Part shown: one piece after another, positions 37,782 to 47,800 of the stretch
Position numbering within the stretch: position 1 is the stretch's first letter
Layout: every line of letters starts with the position of its first letter
Assembly: GCA_021771915.1 (NCBI GenBank)
Contig: JAETNY010000008.1
Span: forward strand, 1-64,000
Source: Bacillota bacterium
GTDB lineage: Bacteria > Bacillota > Dehalobacteriia > UBA4068 > UBA4997
Direction of reading: 5' to 3'
DNA length: 64,000 bases
Position numbers and translations under genes: made by a program
Notes under the pieces: model-generated
Databases searched by the model: none
Told to the model about the DNA's origin: nothing
Seen by the model: the letters and a program-made list of their open reading frames with translations, nothing else

Positions 37782-38195
37782 ATGCGAAAAAAATTAATTG
37801 CTTTGCTGATGATGTTTACTATTATTTTCAGTATGACGGCTGTTGCCAATGCAGCCTTATTTTCAAGTGAATATATTAGTAATTGTTATGCTGCTACAAA
37901 AGTTAGTTCTAATGGGCGTGTTACAGTAAGTTTTGATATAAATGCTACTGATCAGATGGATGTTTTAGGAGCGAAAACCATTATCATCCAAGAACAAGCG
38001 CCGGGTTCAAGCAGTTGGACTTCTATTGCAACATTGAGCAGTGATGATTTTACTAATATGTTGGCATATAATAAAAGGGATTATGGTTCTAATGTATATT
38101 ATAATGGTGGCAAATCTGGTTATTCCTATCGGGCTAAGGTTTATTTTTATGCTGAAAAAGGCGGATATGATACCAAAGAATTTATTACTTATTAA
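37782..38195 (+). CDS. Small secreted protein of unknown function
   Basis: A 137-residue exported protein with signal peptide ending AVANA and a beta-rich mature part (about 113 residues) containing VTVSFDINATDQMDVLGAK. It resembles small DUF6147-type secreted proteins, but I am unsure. ATG 37782 was chosen because the preceding in-frame GTG (37773) overlaps the upstream stop; GGAGAGTGAG lies just before. It may sense or protect from the lanthipeptide, which is speculation. Confidence 0.65.
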   Translation: MRKKLIALLMMFTIIFSMTAVANAALFSSEYISNCYAATKVSSNGRVTVSFDINATDQMDVLGAKTIIIQEQAPGSSSWTSIATLSSDDFTNMLAYNKRDYGSNVYYNGGKSGYSYRAKVYFYAEKGGYDTKEFITY

Positions 38196-38310
38196 TTTAA
38201 GGTTAGAGTTTTAAAATTAGAACAAATTACTAATGCACTTTACAGATACAAATCTGTGAAGTGCATTTCTTATAAAAAAATATATAAATAAAAAAAATAA
38301 ATAAATTAAA

Positions 38311-38348
38311 TGTCACAAAATGCACTTCTCAAGACATATATATTATAG
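38311..38348 (+). promoter_or_regulatory. Module-specific promoter, copy 2, upstream of the lanthipeptide precursor
   Basis: The same 38-bp element as at 36854, with TGTCACAAAA and AAGACATATATA both conserved. Transcription from here would give a leader of about 240 bases before the precursor gene. Confidence 0.65.
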
Positions 38349-38596
38349 AGGGGTAAAAATTACCAATGTAATATCAAAGCAAGATTGCTTGTAAGTAATT
38401 TTTATCAATCTATTAATTTGATACATTTGTGAGCTATAAAATGTTTTCAAGACCAAACTGAATAATGTTACATATAACATTAAGGTAAAAACCTAAGATG
38501 TCCAATGTAGCAAATAATTGTTGCAAAAGTTTGTGTTGGTCGGTGCGAGGGCGCATTTTGCAAATTGGAGCAGCAGGCATAAGGAGGTGAAAAATA
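38349..38596 (+). other. Long leader of the lanthipeptide precursor mRNA
   Basis: No convincing gene. It holds a possible hairpin (GTAAAAATTAC near 38352 with GTAATTTTTAT near 38393) and one arm of a 19-base inverted repeat (38423-38441). The ribosome binding site AAGGAGGTG of the precursor ends it. Confidence 0.45.
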
Positions 38597-38806
38597 ATGG
38601 CAATCTACGAAGATTTTGATTTGGATGTACAGTCCGGAATTAAAAACGATAATGATATGCGTTATGCAACAGAGTATTGTTTGACAAAATATTGCACAGT
38701 GGCAGATACTTGTAAGTGCAGTCTTGATTCTTGTGCAGGTACTTGTCCCAGATAAATATTTAAAATAATTGAAAAAATTTATTAAACTTTTATAGCTCAC
38801 ATTTGT
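38423..38806. repeat. Inverted repeat bracketing the precursor gene
   Basis: The arm 38423-38441 and the complement of 38788-38806 match at 17 of 19 positions, sharing GTGAGCTATAAAA. The right arm is also part of a leader sequence repeated before the second permease gene (about 40090). Confidence 0.5.
38597..38755 (+). CDS. Class I lanthipeptide precursor peptide
   Basis: A 52-residue peptide with an acidic leader carrying the FDLD box (EDFDLDVQ) that class I dehydratases bind, and a C-terminal core with six Cys (residues 28, 33, 39, 41, 46, 50) and seven nearby Thr/Ser. Up to six (methyl)lanthionine rings are possible. The core ends CAGTCPR. The start has an excellent AAGGAGGTG. LanB, LanC and LanT genes lie 6-13 kb downstream. 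I do not recognise the core as nisin-, epidermin- or Pep5-like. The leader cleavage site is not obvious, and no LanP protease was seen in the cluster. Confidence 0.85.
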   Translation: MAIYEDFDLDVQSGIKNDNDMRYATEYCLTKYCTVADTCKCSLDSCAGTCPR

Positions 38807-38849
38807 ATATATTTTTTACAAGGTTTTTGGGAGGGGGGGGGAAGATGAA

Positions 38850-40067
38850 ATGCATTTAAAACGAACATTTGATATTGCAATATTAAACCTGCGCAGTGAT
38901 AAAACATATTTTTGGCAAACAATGCTGGGCATTACTTTAGGTGCAATGACATTGATGATAGTTTTAATAATTTCTCAGGGTGTTTTATACATGACAAAAT
39001 TGACAGCTGGGGAATTTAATCCTAATGTTTTACGTTTAATTTTACAAACCAAACTTGAAGATTCATATAAGCTTAAAATAGATGATTTACAGCAAATGGT
39101 TTCCGATAAATCATATTTATTTACAAGCATTAGCCCTGCAATTCTCATAACGGAAGGTTTGAAATATGAAAATAAATTATTAGATGGTGAATTTGCCGTT
39201 TATGGTGTGAGTGAATCTTTTAATCAGATAATGACTACAATTAATATTGCACAAGGGCGCTGGTTGTTACCTATGGATGTTGTCCGCGAACAAAAAGTCT
39301 GTATTATAGGCAATAGATTGGCTGTAGAAATTCTTGGTGAAGATGCGATTGGTAAAAGTATAAAAATCCAAGGCGATAATTATACCGTGGTAGGTATTTT
39401 ACAAAATGTTAATAGTGATTTACAGGGTGTTAATGATTTTATATTCATACCTTATACTAATGCCCGAAAGTTATCAATATATAGAACTTCGTCAGTATAT
39501 GAGCAGAACAGTGTTGGTTTTGATGTTGTTTTTTTCACTGTAACTGAAACTGCGGATATGCAGGAAGCATATTCAGCTATTCGTGAGGTTTGCCAAGAAA
39601 ACATGGAACAGAATGCAATAGCAGGAATTATGAATTATGACGGTATTGTTGATGAAATACATAAAGCATTATCGCCAATAATCGTAATGCTTGGATTTGT
39701 TTCCATTATAATTATATTAACAGGCGGAACCGGTATTATGAATGTAATGCTGTTAGCGGTTAGTAAACGTACACCGGAAATTGGTGTGCGCAAGGCATTT
39801 GGGGCAACATATAAGGATATTGTTTGGCATTTTATTGGTGAAGCGGCTTGTATAAGTGTTGTTGGCGGTTTGCTGGGTGTGATATTGGGATTGCCTTTGG
39901 GGTGGGTGGCCTGCAAAATTATTCATGTTGTTTTCAGTTTTGCTTTTGTGCCTGCTTCTGCTATTGTGTCTTTTGCTATCGCGGTTGGTTTAGGAATTTT
40001 TTTTGGTGTTAAACCGGCCAGGCAGGCGGCTAAAATGGAAATTGTTGACGCAATCAATAGTGATTGA
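38850..40067 (+). CDS. FtsX/MacB-like ABC transporter permease 1
   Basis: A 405-residue permease: an N-terminal membrane helix (about residues 22-45), an extracellular MacB periplasmic-core-like domain, then three helices with GGTGIMNVMLLAVSKRTPEIGVRKAFGA, the FtsX signature, and the end PARQAAKMEIVDAINSD. It has no ATPase domain; that is supplied by the gene at 42906. It probably serves producer self-protection or export together with the next four genes. A G9 run precedes the start. Confidence 0.9.
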   Translation: MHLKRTFDIAILNLRSDKTYFWQTMLGITLGAMTLMIVLIISQGVLYMTKLTAGEFNPNVLRLILQTKLEDSYKLKIDDLQQMVSDKSYLFTSISPAILITEGLKYENKLLDGEFAVYGVSESFNQIMTTINIAQGRWLLPMDVVREQKVCIIGNRLAVEILGEDAIGKSIKIQGDNYTVVGILQNVNSDLQGVNDFIFIPYTNARKLSIYRTSSVYEQNSVGFDVVFFTVTETADMQEAYSAIREVCQENMEQNAIAGIMNYDGIVDEIHKALSPIIVMLGFVSIIIILTGGTGIMNVMLLAVSKRTPEIGVRKAFGATYKDIVWHFIGEAACISVVGGLLGVILGLPLGWVACKIIHVVFSFAFVPASAIVSFAIAVGLGIFFGVKPARQAAKMEIVDAINSD

Positions 40068-40143
40068 CAGTGATTAAAGAATGAGAAAAATAGCTTACAC
40101 TTGTATATATTTTTTAATAAGGTGTGTTTTCTTTGGAGGAATA

Positions 40144-41409
40144 ATGAATATTAAACAAAGTTTTTACACGGTAATCAGAAATTTGTTTGTAAACAAAATA
40201 CGTTTTTTGCAGACAATATTTACTATGATGATTGGCGTGGCAATGATATTTGTAACCTGCAATACATGCCGATTGCTTTTCGGTTTAGTGGAAGATACCA
40301 TTATTCCTGAAAGTTACAGTGTAATGAATATGTATGTTGATACTAAGGTTGATTATAAACGACCGATAACTATTAATGATATGGAAAAAATCGCTGCCAA
40401 ATATTCAGATTATATTGTTGCAGTTTCTCCTTTTGTATTTGACCATACCTTAAGCGGTAACGTCTGGTATGGCAATAAGCATTTTAAAGATGTATGTTTT
40501 ATCGGAGTGAATGAAAATTATCTAAATGTTATGCCTGATGAGGAGTTGGTCGATGGACGTTTTTTTGAGTATATGGATTGTGCTCGGGAAAGAAATGTAT
40601 GTGTGGTGAGTAGTGATATTGCCAATGAGTTGATGGACGGCGATGCATTGGGACAAACCTTGAAAATCTGGGGCATTAATTGTACGGTTATTGGTATAAA
40701 GCAAAAAACTGGATTAATTTTTGATGACCAAATATTGTTACCATATAACAATGCACAAAAAATAACTGGTGAAAGGATAGAGAAAGGTTATAGTGGTGAT
40801 TATTTTTCAAATCGTTTTGTACTTTTGGCTAACGGTGTGGAGAATATTGGTAATGCTCGCCGAGTCGTTGAGCAAGAGGTATCGGAGTGGATGGGGGAAG
40901 AAGTTAATGCAGACAGGTGGTTTCTGACCTGTGCCAGTAATCTGTTTCTTTATAATCTAAGTAAAGAAAGCGTCTATACAGTAGGCTTTGAGTTGATGTT
41001 CATGGCTGCAATTATTTTAGTGCTTGGAGGTGTGAGTATTATGAACATTATGCTGGCCAGTGTGCGGAAGCGTACCAAAGAAATTGGTATCCGAAAGACT
41101 TTTGGTGCAACTAATAAAGATATTCAACGACAATTTATGCTGGAGGCGGTTATAACTAGTCTAATTGGTGGATTGATTGGTGTGGTTTTTGGGATTATAT
41201 TAAACTTTTTTCTTCCTGTGTTTATTACCAGTATTCCTGTTGGCAACACTGGCGGCTCATATTATACGGCGGATTTGGATATCAGCATTACGTCTTGGCC
41301 TATATTGCTTGCTTTAGGAGTTTCAGTTAGTGTAGGCATTATATTTGGTACTTATCCGGCAAAACAGGCGGCTAAAATGGAAATCGTAGATGCGATAAAC
41401 AGTGATTAA
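40144..41409 (+). CDS. FtsX/MacB-like ABC transporter permease 2
   Basis: A 421-residue paralogue of permease 1 with the same plan. The motif GVSIMNIMLASVRKRTKEIG is present and the C-terminus is nearly identical (AKQAAKMEIVDAINSD). The start was chosen at ATG 40144 behind TTGGAGG. The 35 bases upstream of the ribosome binding site resemble the leader of permease 1, so the two arose by tandem duplication including control sequence. Confidence 0.9.
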   Translation: MNIKQSFYTVIRNLFVNKIRFLQTIFTMMIGVAMIFVTCNTCRLLFGLVEDTIIPESYSVMNMYVDTKVDYKRPITINDMEKIAAKYSDYIVAVSPFVFDHTLSGNVWYGNKHFKDVCFIGVNENYLNVMPDEELVDGRFFEYMDCARERNVCVVSSDIANELMDGDALGQTLKIWGINCTVIGIKQKTGLIFDDQILLPYNNAQKITGERIEKGYSGDYFSNRFVLLANGVENIGNARRVVEQEVSEWMGEEVNADRWFLTCASNLFLYNLSKESVYTVGFELMFMAAIILVLGGVSIMNIMLASVRKRTKEIGIRKTFGATNKDIQRQFMLEAVITSLIGGLIGVVFGIILNFFLPVFITSIPVGNTGGSYYTADLDISITSWPILLALGVSVSVGIIFGTYPAKQAAKMEIVDAINSD

Positions 41410-41426
41410 AGAATGGAACAAAGAAA

Positions 41427-42893
41427 ATGTTAAAAAATAAGAAACTGATTATTACTATCTTGCTGTTAATAATATTTACTGCTGTCTTGTGGTGGTTTAT
41501 CGGTCAGCGAGATAATTCAGAAAATGCTGAAACTTCAGCCTATCGCTATCAGCTGGTGGAGTGCAGCAGCATAATATCTACCCTGGAGGGTGTTGGCACT
41601 GTGCAGCCGGTAAATTCATATACTGTTAAAGCATTAGTAACCGGCGAGGTTTTGAGCGCTCCTTTCAAAGAGGGCGATATGATTGATGCTGGTCAGTTGC
41701 TTTATCAGATTGACGCAGGCCGGGCGCAAAACAGCTACAATCTGGCTCAACTTAACTTGCAAGAAGCTGAGTCCGAAATAGCTGATTTAAGCGTTACTGC
41801 TCCGGCAAACGGCCAAGTGGTAACAATCCATTGTGAGGTTGGCGACAGCGTAAATGTTGGCAGTCAGCTTGTTTATTTACGGGACCGAGAAACAATGCTG
41901 CTGGAAGCACCTTTCAAAGCTGATGAAGCCAAACAGCTGCAAGTTGGTCAAACAGCCGAAGTTATAATGGAAAGCAGCGGTCAACATATTGCCGGTGTAA
42001 TTAAGGAAATATCCAGCGTGGAACAAGTGAGCGCTGGCGGTGTGCTGACGTATAAAGTTACTATTGAAATGGAAAATCCCGGCAGTTTGCAGGAGGGAGA
42101 TTGGGCGGCAGTAGAGGCTGGCGGTTTTGTTAGCGTGCGCAGCGGCCTTTTGGAGTATAACTGGAGCGAGCAGGTTTTAGCCAAAGCCGCCGGTGATGTG
42201 GCAGAAATTCTGGTGGCCGAGGGCGACAATGTAAAACAGGGGCAGGCGTTGCTGCGTCTTTCAGATGAAAATATTCAGAACGATTTGCGCCGGGCACAGA
42301 TTGAACTAGATAACGCCAAGGCTGCGCTGGCGGATTATACTATCACTTCTCCTATTGCCGGAACGGTGATTGAAAAGAAGTTTAATCAGGGCGATACTAT
42401 CGACAGTAACAACAATGCCAGTGAAATGGCGGTTATTTACGATATGAGCAAGCTGGAATTTGTGATGAATGTGGACGAGCTGGATATCGGTCTTATTAAA
42501 GTTGGCCAGCCGGTGCAGGTGGTGGCGGACGCTCTGGGTGGGCAAGAATTTACAGGTTATGTTAGTAAAATCAGCATTAAAGGCAACAGCAGCAACGGCG
42601 TAACCACTTACCCGATAACAGTTACTTTAGATGAGTTTGGCGCTTTGCTGCCGGGTATGAATATAAACGCCGAGGTGGTTTTGCAGCAGGCGGAAGACGT
42701 GCTGGTTGTGCCGATGAACGCAATCAGCCGAGGGCAGATGCTGCTAGTTGAGGGTACAGACGGCGAGCCCAGCGACTTGCCTGGTTACAGCTGGCGGCAG
42801 GTAGAATTAGGTATGAACGACGATTACTATGTGGAAGTTCTCTCCGGGGTGCAGGAGGGAGAAAGAATTGCCATACCAACGAACAGTAATTAA
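41427..42893 (+). CDS. HlyD/MacA-like membrane-fusion protein
   Basis: A 488-residue anchored extracellular adaptor: N-terminal membrane helix (about residues 7-24), two biotinyl-lipoyl-like hairpins (near VNSYTVKALVTGEVLSAPFK and ITSPIAGTVIEKKFNQGD) and beta-barrel segments. It looks like two lipoyl/barrel units fused, longer than typical MacA. It would link the permeases to extracellular substrate or cell envelope. GC is clearly higher than in the two preceding permeases, suggesting a different origin. Confidence 0.88.
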   Translation: MLKNKKLIITILLLIIFTAVLWWFIGQRDNSENAETSAYRYQLVECSSIISTLEGVGTVQPVNSYTVKALVTGEVLSAPFKEGDMIDAGQLLYQIDAGRAQNSYNLAQLNLQEAESEIADLSVTAPANGQVVTIHCEVGDSVNVGSQLVYLRDRETMLLEAPFKADEAKQLQVGQTAEVIMESSGQHIAGVIKEISSVEQVSAGGVLTYKVTIEMENPGSLQEGDWAAVEAGGFVSVRSGLLEYNWSEQVLAKAAGDVAEILVAEGDNVKQGQALLRLSDENIQNDLRRAQIELDNAKAALADYTITSPIAGTVIEKKFNQGDTIDSNNNASEMAVIYDMSKLEFVMNVDELDIGLIKVGQPVQVVADALGGQEFTGYVSKISIKGNSSNGVTTYPITVTLDEFGALLPGMNINAEVVLQQAEDVLVVPMNAISRGQMLLVEGTDGEPSDLPGYSWRQVELGMNDDYYVEVLSGVQEGERIAIPTNSN

Positions 42894-42905
42894 AAGGAGA
42901 GCAAA

Positions 42906-43628
42906 ATGAACGCCGATGTTTTAATCAATTTGCAGAATATTTATAAAATTTACAAAACCGGAGAAACGGAAGTTCACGCTTTGGACGGTGTTACGCTGGA
43001 GATTAGCCGGGGCGAGTTTGTAGCCATTGTGGGAGCCAGCGGCAGCGGCAAAACCACTTGTATGAACATAATCGGTTGCCTTGACGTACCCACATCTGGC
43101 AATTATCATTTGGCCGGGGAGGACGTTTTGGCAATGAACGATAACGCCAAGGCCAAGCTGCGCAACAAAATGTTGGGCTTTATCTTCCAACAGTATAATT
43201 TGATACCCAAGCTGAACTTATGTGAAAACGTGGAGTTGGCAATGTTATATGCCGGTATGTCTGCCGGGGAGCGGCATAAGCGTTCTTTACAACTTTTGGA
43301 AAATGTGGGACTGGCGGATAAAGCAAATAATGTGCCTAATCAGCTTTCCGGTGGGCAGCAGCAAAGGGTGGCGATTGCCAGAGCTTTGGCCGGGGAACCG
43401 GCGGTTATTCTGGCGGACGAGCCCACCGGCGCTTTGGATAGCCAGACCGGTCGGGAGGTGCTGGATATTTTACGGCAACTTAATCATGAGGGGCGGACAG
43501 TTGTGCTGATTACCCACGATAATTCTATTGCCCGGCAGGCGCAGCGGATTGTACGGCTGGAAGACGGCAAAATTATCTATGACGGCTCGGCTGACGGTGA
43601 AGCCGCCATTGTGTCAGCAGTTCAATAA
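42906..43628 (+). CDS. ABC transporter ATPase (MacB/LolD type)
   Basis: A 240-residue ATPase with Walker [11 protein letters not shown]-loop [10 protein letters not shown], signature [15 protein letters not shown] and Walker [12 protein letters not shown]. It should power the three permeases of this cluster. AAAAGGAG precedes ATG 42906. The stop overlaps the next permease start by one base. Confidence 0.95.
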   Translation: MNADVLINLQNIYKIYKTGETEVHALDGVTLEISRGEFVAIVGASGSGKTTCMNIIGCLDVPTSGNYHLAGEDVLAMNDNAKAKLRNKMLGFIFQQYNLIPKLNLCENVELAMLYAGMSAGERHKRSLQLLENVGLADKANNVPNQLSGGQQQRVAIARALAGEPAVILADEPTGALDSQTGREVLDILRQLNHEGRTVVLITHDNSIARQAQRIVRLEDGKIIYDGSADGEAAIVSAVQ

Positions 43629-44809
43629 TGGCTATTCGTCAAGCCTTTGTAATGGCTTTGAAAAGCCTGCTGGCTCGCAAGGTACGCTCTCTGCTGACTA
43701 TGCTGGGCATTATTATCGGCGTGGCGGCGGTTATTGCTATTATAACGATTGGTCGGGGTACTATGGCTAAGGTTGAGGCTCAGTTTGACAATATGGGAGC
43801 TAATATGATTAGCGTCAGCATATATAACCGGGACAGTACCAGGCAAATTGATGTTGAAGATATGTATGAGTTGGTGAGCAATAACCCCGACCTGCTTTGC
43901 GATTTAAGTCCGATTGTAACAATGGGGGGCGGCATTAAATATGGTAATGCCAGATATAGCCGAACAACAATTTATGGTGTTAGCGAGGCTTATCCTAAAA
44001 CCCAGCTGTTGGAATTGACCGAGGGCAGTTTTCTGCAATATATGGACGTGGAACGTCAGGCTAACGTTTGCATTGTGGGCAGTTTTATTGCAAACGAGAT
44101 TATGGGTGGCGCTGCCTTGGGCAATACGCTTAAAATCAGAGGACAGAATTATACGGTAATAGGAGTGCTGGCCGCAATAGATGATTTGAACACTGGCGAG
44201 GGCGGCCCTGATGATGTGATTTATATTCCTTACTCCAATATTTTGAAGCTGGGCGAAACACCGTTTGTGGGAAGTTATACCCTTAATTCGCTTACTCTTG
44301 AATGTTCGGAGGCGGCAGTGGCGGCCATTGAGCAGCGTTTGCTGGCGTGTTACGAAAAGGACGATTATTTCAATATAACCAGCCAAAAAGAACGAATGGA
44401 AATGATGTTATCAATGCAAGATAATATGCTTTCTGTTTTGAAGATGATAGCCGGTATTGCGCTGCTGGTGGGCGGCGTAGGCATTATGAATATTATGTCT
44501 ATTTCGGTATCGGAGCGCACTAAAGAGATTGGCGTACGGAAATCCTTTGGAGCCAGACGGCGAGATATTCGCCTGCAATTTATTGTTGAGGCGAGCAGCA
44601 CCAGCGCTGTTGGCGGTTTGCTGGGGGTTGCGGTTGGTGTGCTTGTAAGCTTTATTGCCTGTCGGGTTATGGAGCTGACGTTTAAGTTGGCAGCGGATTC
44701 GATTTTGCTATCCTTTGGCGTTTCGGTTGGCATAGGAATTGTGTTTGGCTTTCTGCCAGCCACTAAAGCAGCCAGATTGGAGCCGATTGACGCTTTAAGA
44801 TATGATTAA
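43628..44809 (+). CDS. FtsX/MacB-like ABC transporter permease 3
   Basis: A 393-residue permease with the same architecture as permeases 1 and 2. N-terminal ARKVRSLLTMLGIIIGVAAV and GGVGIMNIMSISVSERTKEIG are typical. It is translationally coupled to the ATPase and has similar GC, so ATPase, permease 3 and the membrane-fusion protein look like the ancestral set to which permeases 1 and 2 were added. Confidence 0.92.
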   Translation: MAIRQAFVMALKSLLARKVRSLLTMLGIIIGVAAVIAIITIGRGTMAKVEAQFDNMGANMISVSIYNRDSTRQIDVEDMYELVSNNPDLLCDLSPIVTMGGGIKYGNARYSRTTIYGVSEAYPKTQLLELTEGSFLQYMDVERQANVCIVGSFIANEIMGGAALGNTLKIRGQNYTVIGVLAAIDDLNTGEGGPDDVIYIPYSNILKLGETPFVGSYTLNSLTLECSEAAVAAIEQRLLACYEKDDYFNITSQKERMEMMLSMQDNMLSVLKMIAGIALLVGGVGIMNIMSISVSERTKEIGVRKSFGARRRDIRLQFIVEASSTSAVGGLLGVAVGVLVSFIACRVMELTFKLAADSILLSFGVSVGIGIVFGFLPATKAARLEPIDALRYD

Positions 44810-44824
44810 AAAAGGTGATTGATT

Positions 44825-47800
44825 ATGAAGTATAAGGCAGCGGAACATATGCTAATGCGTTGTCCAACCAGAAGTTTGAATGAGTTTTATGATTTTGCCA
44901 AGTTGTCAGATGATGAAATTATGGCTTTCTGCCGGCAGGATAAGCTATTTGCGGAGGCAGTGGCTATTGCTTCACAGGATTTATATAAAATGTATGCAGA
45001 TAATTCCGGCAAAACAACAACCAGAATGTTGGAGTCCGTTAAAAAATATTATGACCGTATGACTGCCCGGCCAACTCCTTATGGACTGTTTGCCGGTGTA
45101 ACTACCGCCCAATTTAGTGATGATGGCACAAATATTTGCTTGGCGAGACAAGAAAAATATCATAAAATCTGCCGAGTTGATAATGAGTGGTATTTTAAGC
45201 TGGTCAAAAAGATTGAGGAAACACCTGGCTTGCTGTTTAATTTGCAGGTCATTTTTAATAAGCATTGCTATAAAGTGTATGGCCGCTTAAAGAATGGCTA
45301 TTGTTCTAATTTGCGCAAGGAAAATGTTAATCACGCCGAGGATTTGCATATCAGATACACCAAACAGGTACAATATGTGCAGGAGTTTGCCAGCGATTTT
45401 GTGCCTTTTAAGGATTTGCGAGATTTTTTAATAAACAAAAATCCCAATGTGCCACCGGAGATTATTGATAAGTTCTTAAAAGAATTGTTGCTAAATGAGT
45501 ATTTATATACAAATATCTGCGTTTTGTCCAATGAAGAAGATTCTCTGCACAGGCTGCTCCAAGAAAATGATTTTCATAATTTATCTGGTGATGAAGCAAT
45601 CTTTATCCAAAAGCTTCAGGAAATAGACAGGCTGAGGGAGAAATATGCACAACTGCCCTTTGGTCAGGGCGAGGAAATTTTAGCCCAGTTATCTGGACTT
45701 ATGGAGCAAGTGGTTAAGGCCAAAAATTATATCTATACAATTTTGCAGCTAAATGCGATAAGTAACAAATTGGACAGCAAAATAAAAGATGATTTGGAGG
45801 CTTTTTCGGAATTTATGCAGGCTGTTGCCACGCCGGATAATGAAGGTGAGCAGTTGCTGGCCTTTAAAGAGGCTTTCCGGGAAAAATATGGCTCTGACGC
45901 AATGGTTTCTCTGCTGGAGGTTATTGACGCAGATAAAGGCATTGGCCTGCCTTATAGCGGTTATATTGCTGAAGTAAACGCTGCCAAATATGCAAGGAGA
46001 AACTCCAAAAAGTTAGACGCTATCAAGATGATGTTGGAAAATAAAATGTTGACAGCGTTAAGGCAAGGCCAATCTGTGGTGGAAATAACCGATAAAGATA
46101 TAGAACATATAAAAACCATTGATAGTGAAGTAATTAACAAATTAGGTTATGTCAGTTCATTTAGTTTGAATGTATTGCTAACCCAAAATGGAGCAAATTA
46201 TGAAATTCATATTGGGCCAAATGTTGGCTCTACGCAGGCTGGCAACGGTATAAGCCGCTTTGACGCTGCCCTGAATAATGAATTTTCGCAGGAAATGGAC
46301 GCAATATATGCTAAAGAAAAGGCTTTGCATAGGGAGGATTATGTTATTGCCGATGTTTACGAGGTATCGCACTATTTAAGAAATACCAATTTATACAGCT
46401 ATAAACGTCAGTATGATTATAATCTTTATTTAGGTATAACCGAGTTTGAGCATAACACATCTCTTAATCTCAACGATTTCTATTTAGGTTATGATGGTCA
46501 GAAAGACCGAATGTTTATTTGGAGCAAGTCCTTAAATAAACGAGTTAAGTTTATGACTAACAGTATGTATAATGCGCAATCCAGCAATCCGATTATTCGC
46601 TTTTTGCGCAATATTTCTGCCAGTTATGAACTCCCAATGATAGACAATATGTTTGTTTTTCAAAATCTTAAATTTGCATATTGGCCAAAGATCAAATATG
46701 GCAATATTGTATTGGCTAATGAAAAATGGCGCTTAACCCCGGAACAATTTGCTGGCTGTTCTGAGAAAGATTTTGCAGCGACCATGCAAAAATATTTTCA
46801 AATATGGCAGTTACCTGAATATGTATATTTTACTCGCAATGATAATCGTTTGATTTTAAATCTGAAAGATGAATTCACGGCTAAACTGTTATATCGGGCC
46901 CTGGTTAAGCAAAAGCAGCAGGTTGTTCTCGAACGTATGGAGTATGAAAATATTAGCAGTTCTGTGGCAGTGGATAAACAAGGGATGTTTTATGCGGCGG
47001 AGTTTAGCGTACCAATGTTTAGTCAGGAATTAGCAGAAAAACAGCCAGTTGCCAATGTAAAGGATATAACACCATATACCAAGCCAAATCTTATAGACAA
47101 CTTTTACCTACCCCAAAGAGTTCTATATCCTGGTGATGATGGTTGGTTGTATTTTAAAATATATCTAAATCCCATACAGGCCAATCCCTTTTTGGCGCAG
47201 TATTTAGAGCCGTTTCTGACTGATATGTTTGAGTGGGAAATAATTAAAAGCTTTTTCTTTATCAAGTATACTGACCCTAAATATCATATCAGGTTAAGGT
47301 TGCAACTTACTGAGCAAGACAAGTTGGGTGTTGCTTTGCAAAAATTCCGGGAATGGTTTAGGCTATTGCAGGAAAATCTGATAGGCTATGAATACGCTAT
47401 TGCTCAATATGAGAGAGAAATCGAAAGATATGGCGGTTCAGCCTTAATACCATATGCTGAGGATTACTTTTGTCAGGACAGCCGGTTGATTATTGCTTTA
47501 TTGCAAGAGATAAGCAAGGACGCTGAAGAAATTGAGCGAGAGAAAATCGGTATATTTGTGATACATAATCTGGTGGACTGTTTTTGCGGTAGTTTGCAGA
47601 CAGACAGTGATTTTCTGGTTAAATATACCGATAATATTGAGTATAAAGATTTATTCAGAAAAAATAAAAAGGACTATCTGGCAGTTATTGAAGATGATTA
47701 CATCAACAATTTTTCAGAAAAAACACAAAAAATAATTTCAGACAGAGAAGCGGCTATAAAGCAATATGTGAAGCATATCAAACAGACAGAACACGAAAAA

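Noticed and set aside
38500-38590. A second precursor-like peptide (short frame with three Cys) just before the precursor
   Set aside because: No ribosome binding site, no leader motif, and it overlaps the ribosome binding site of the real precursor.
38480-38800. 106-codon minus-strand frame over the lanthipeptide precursor
   Set aside because: The plus strand has the precursor with FDLD box and a strong ribosome binding site; the minus frame is Cys-rich only because of the opposite strand.
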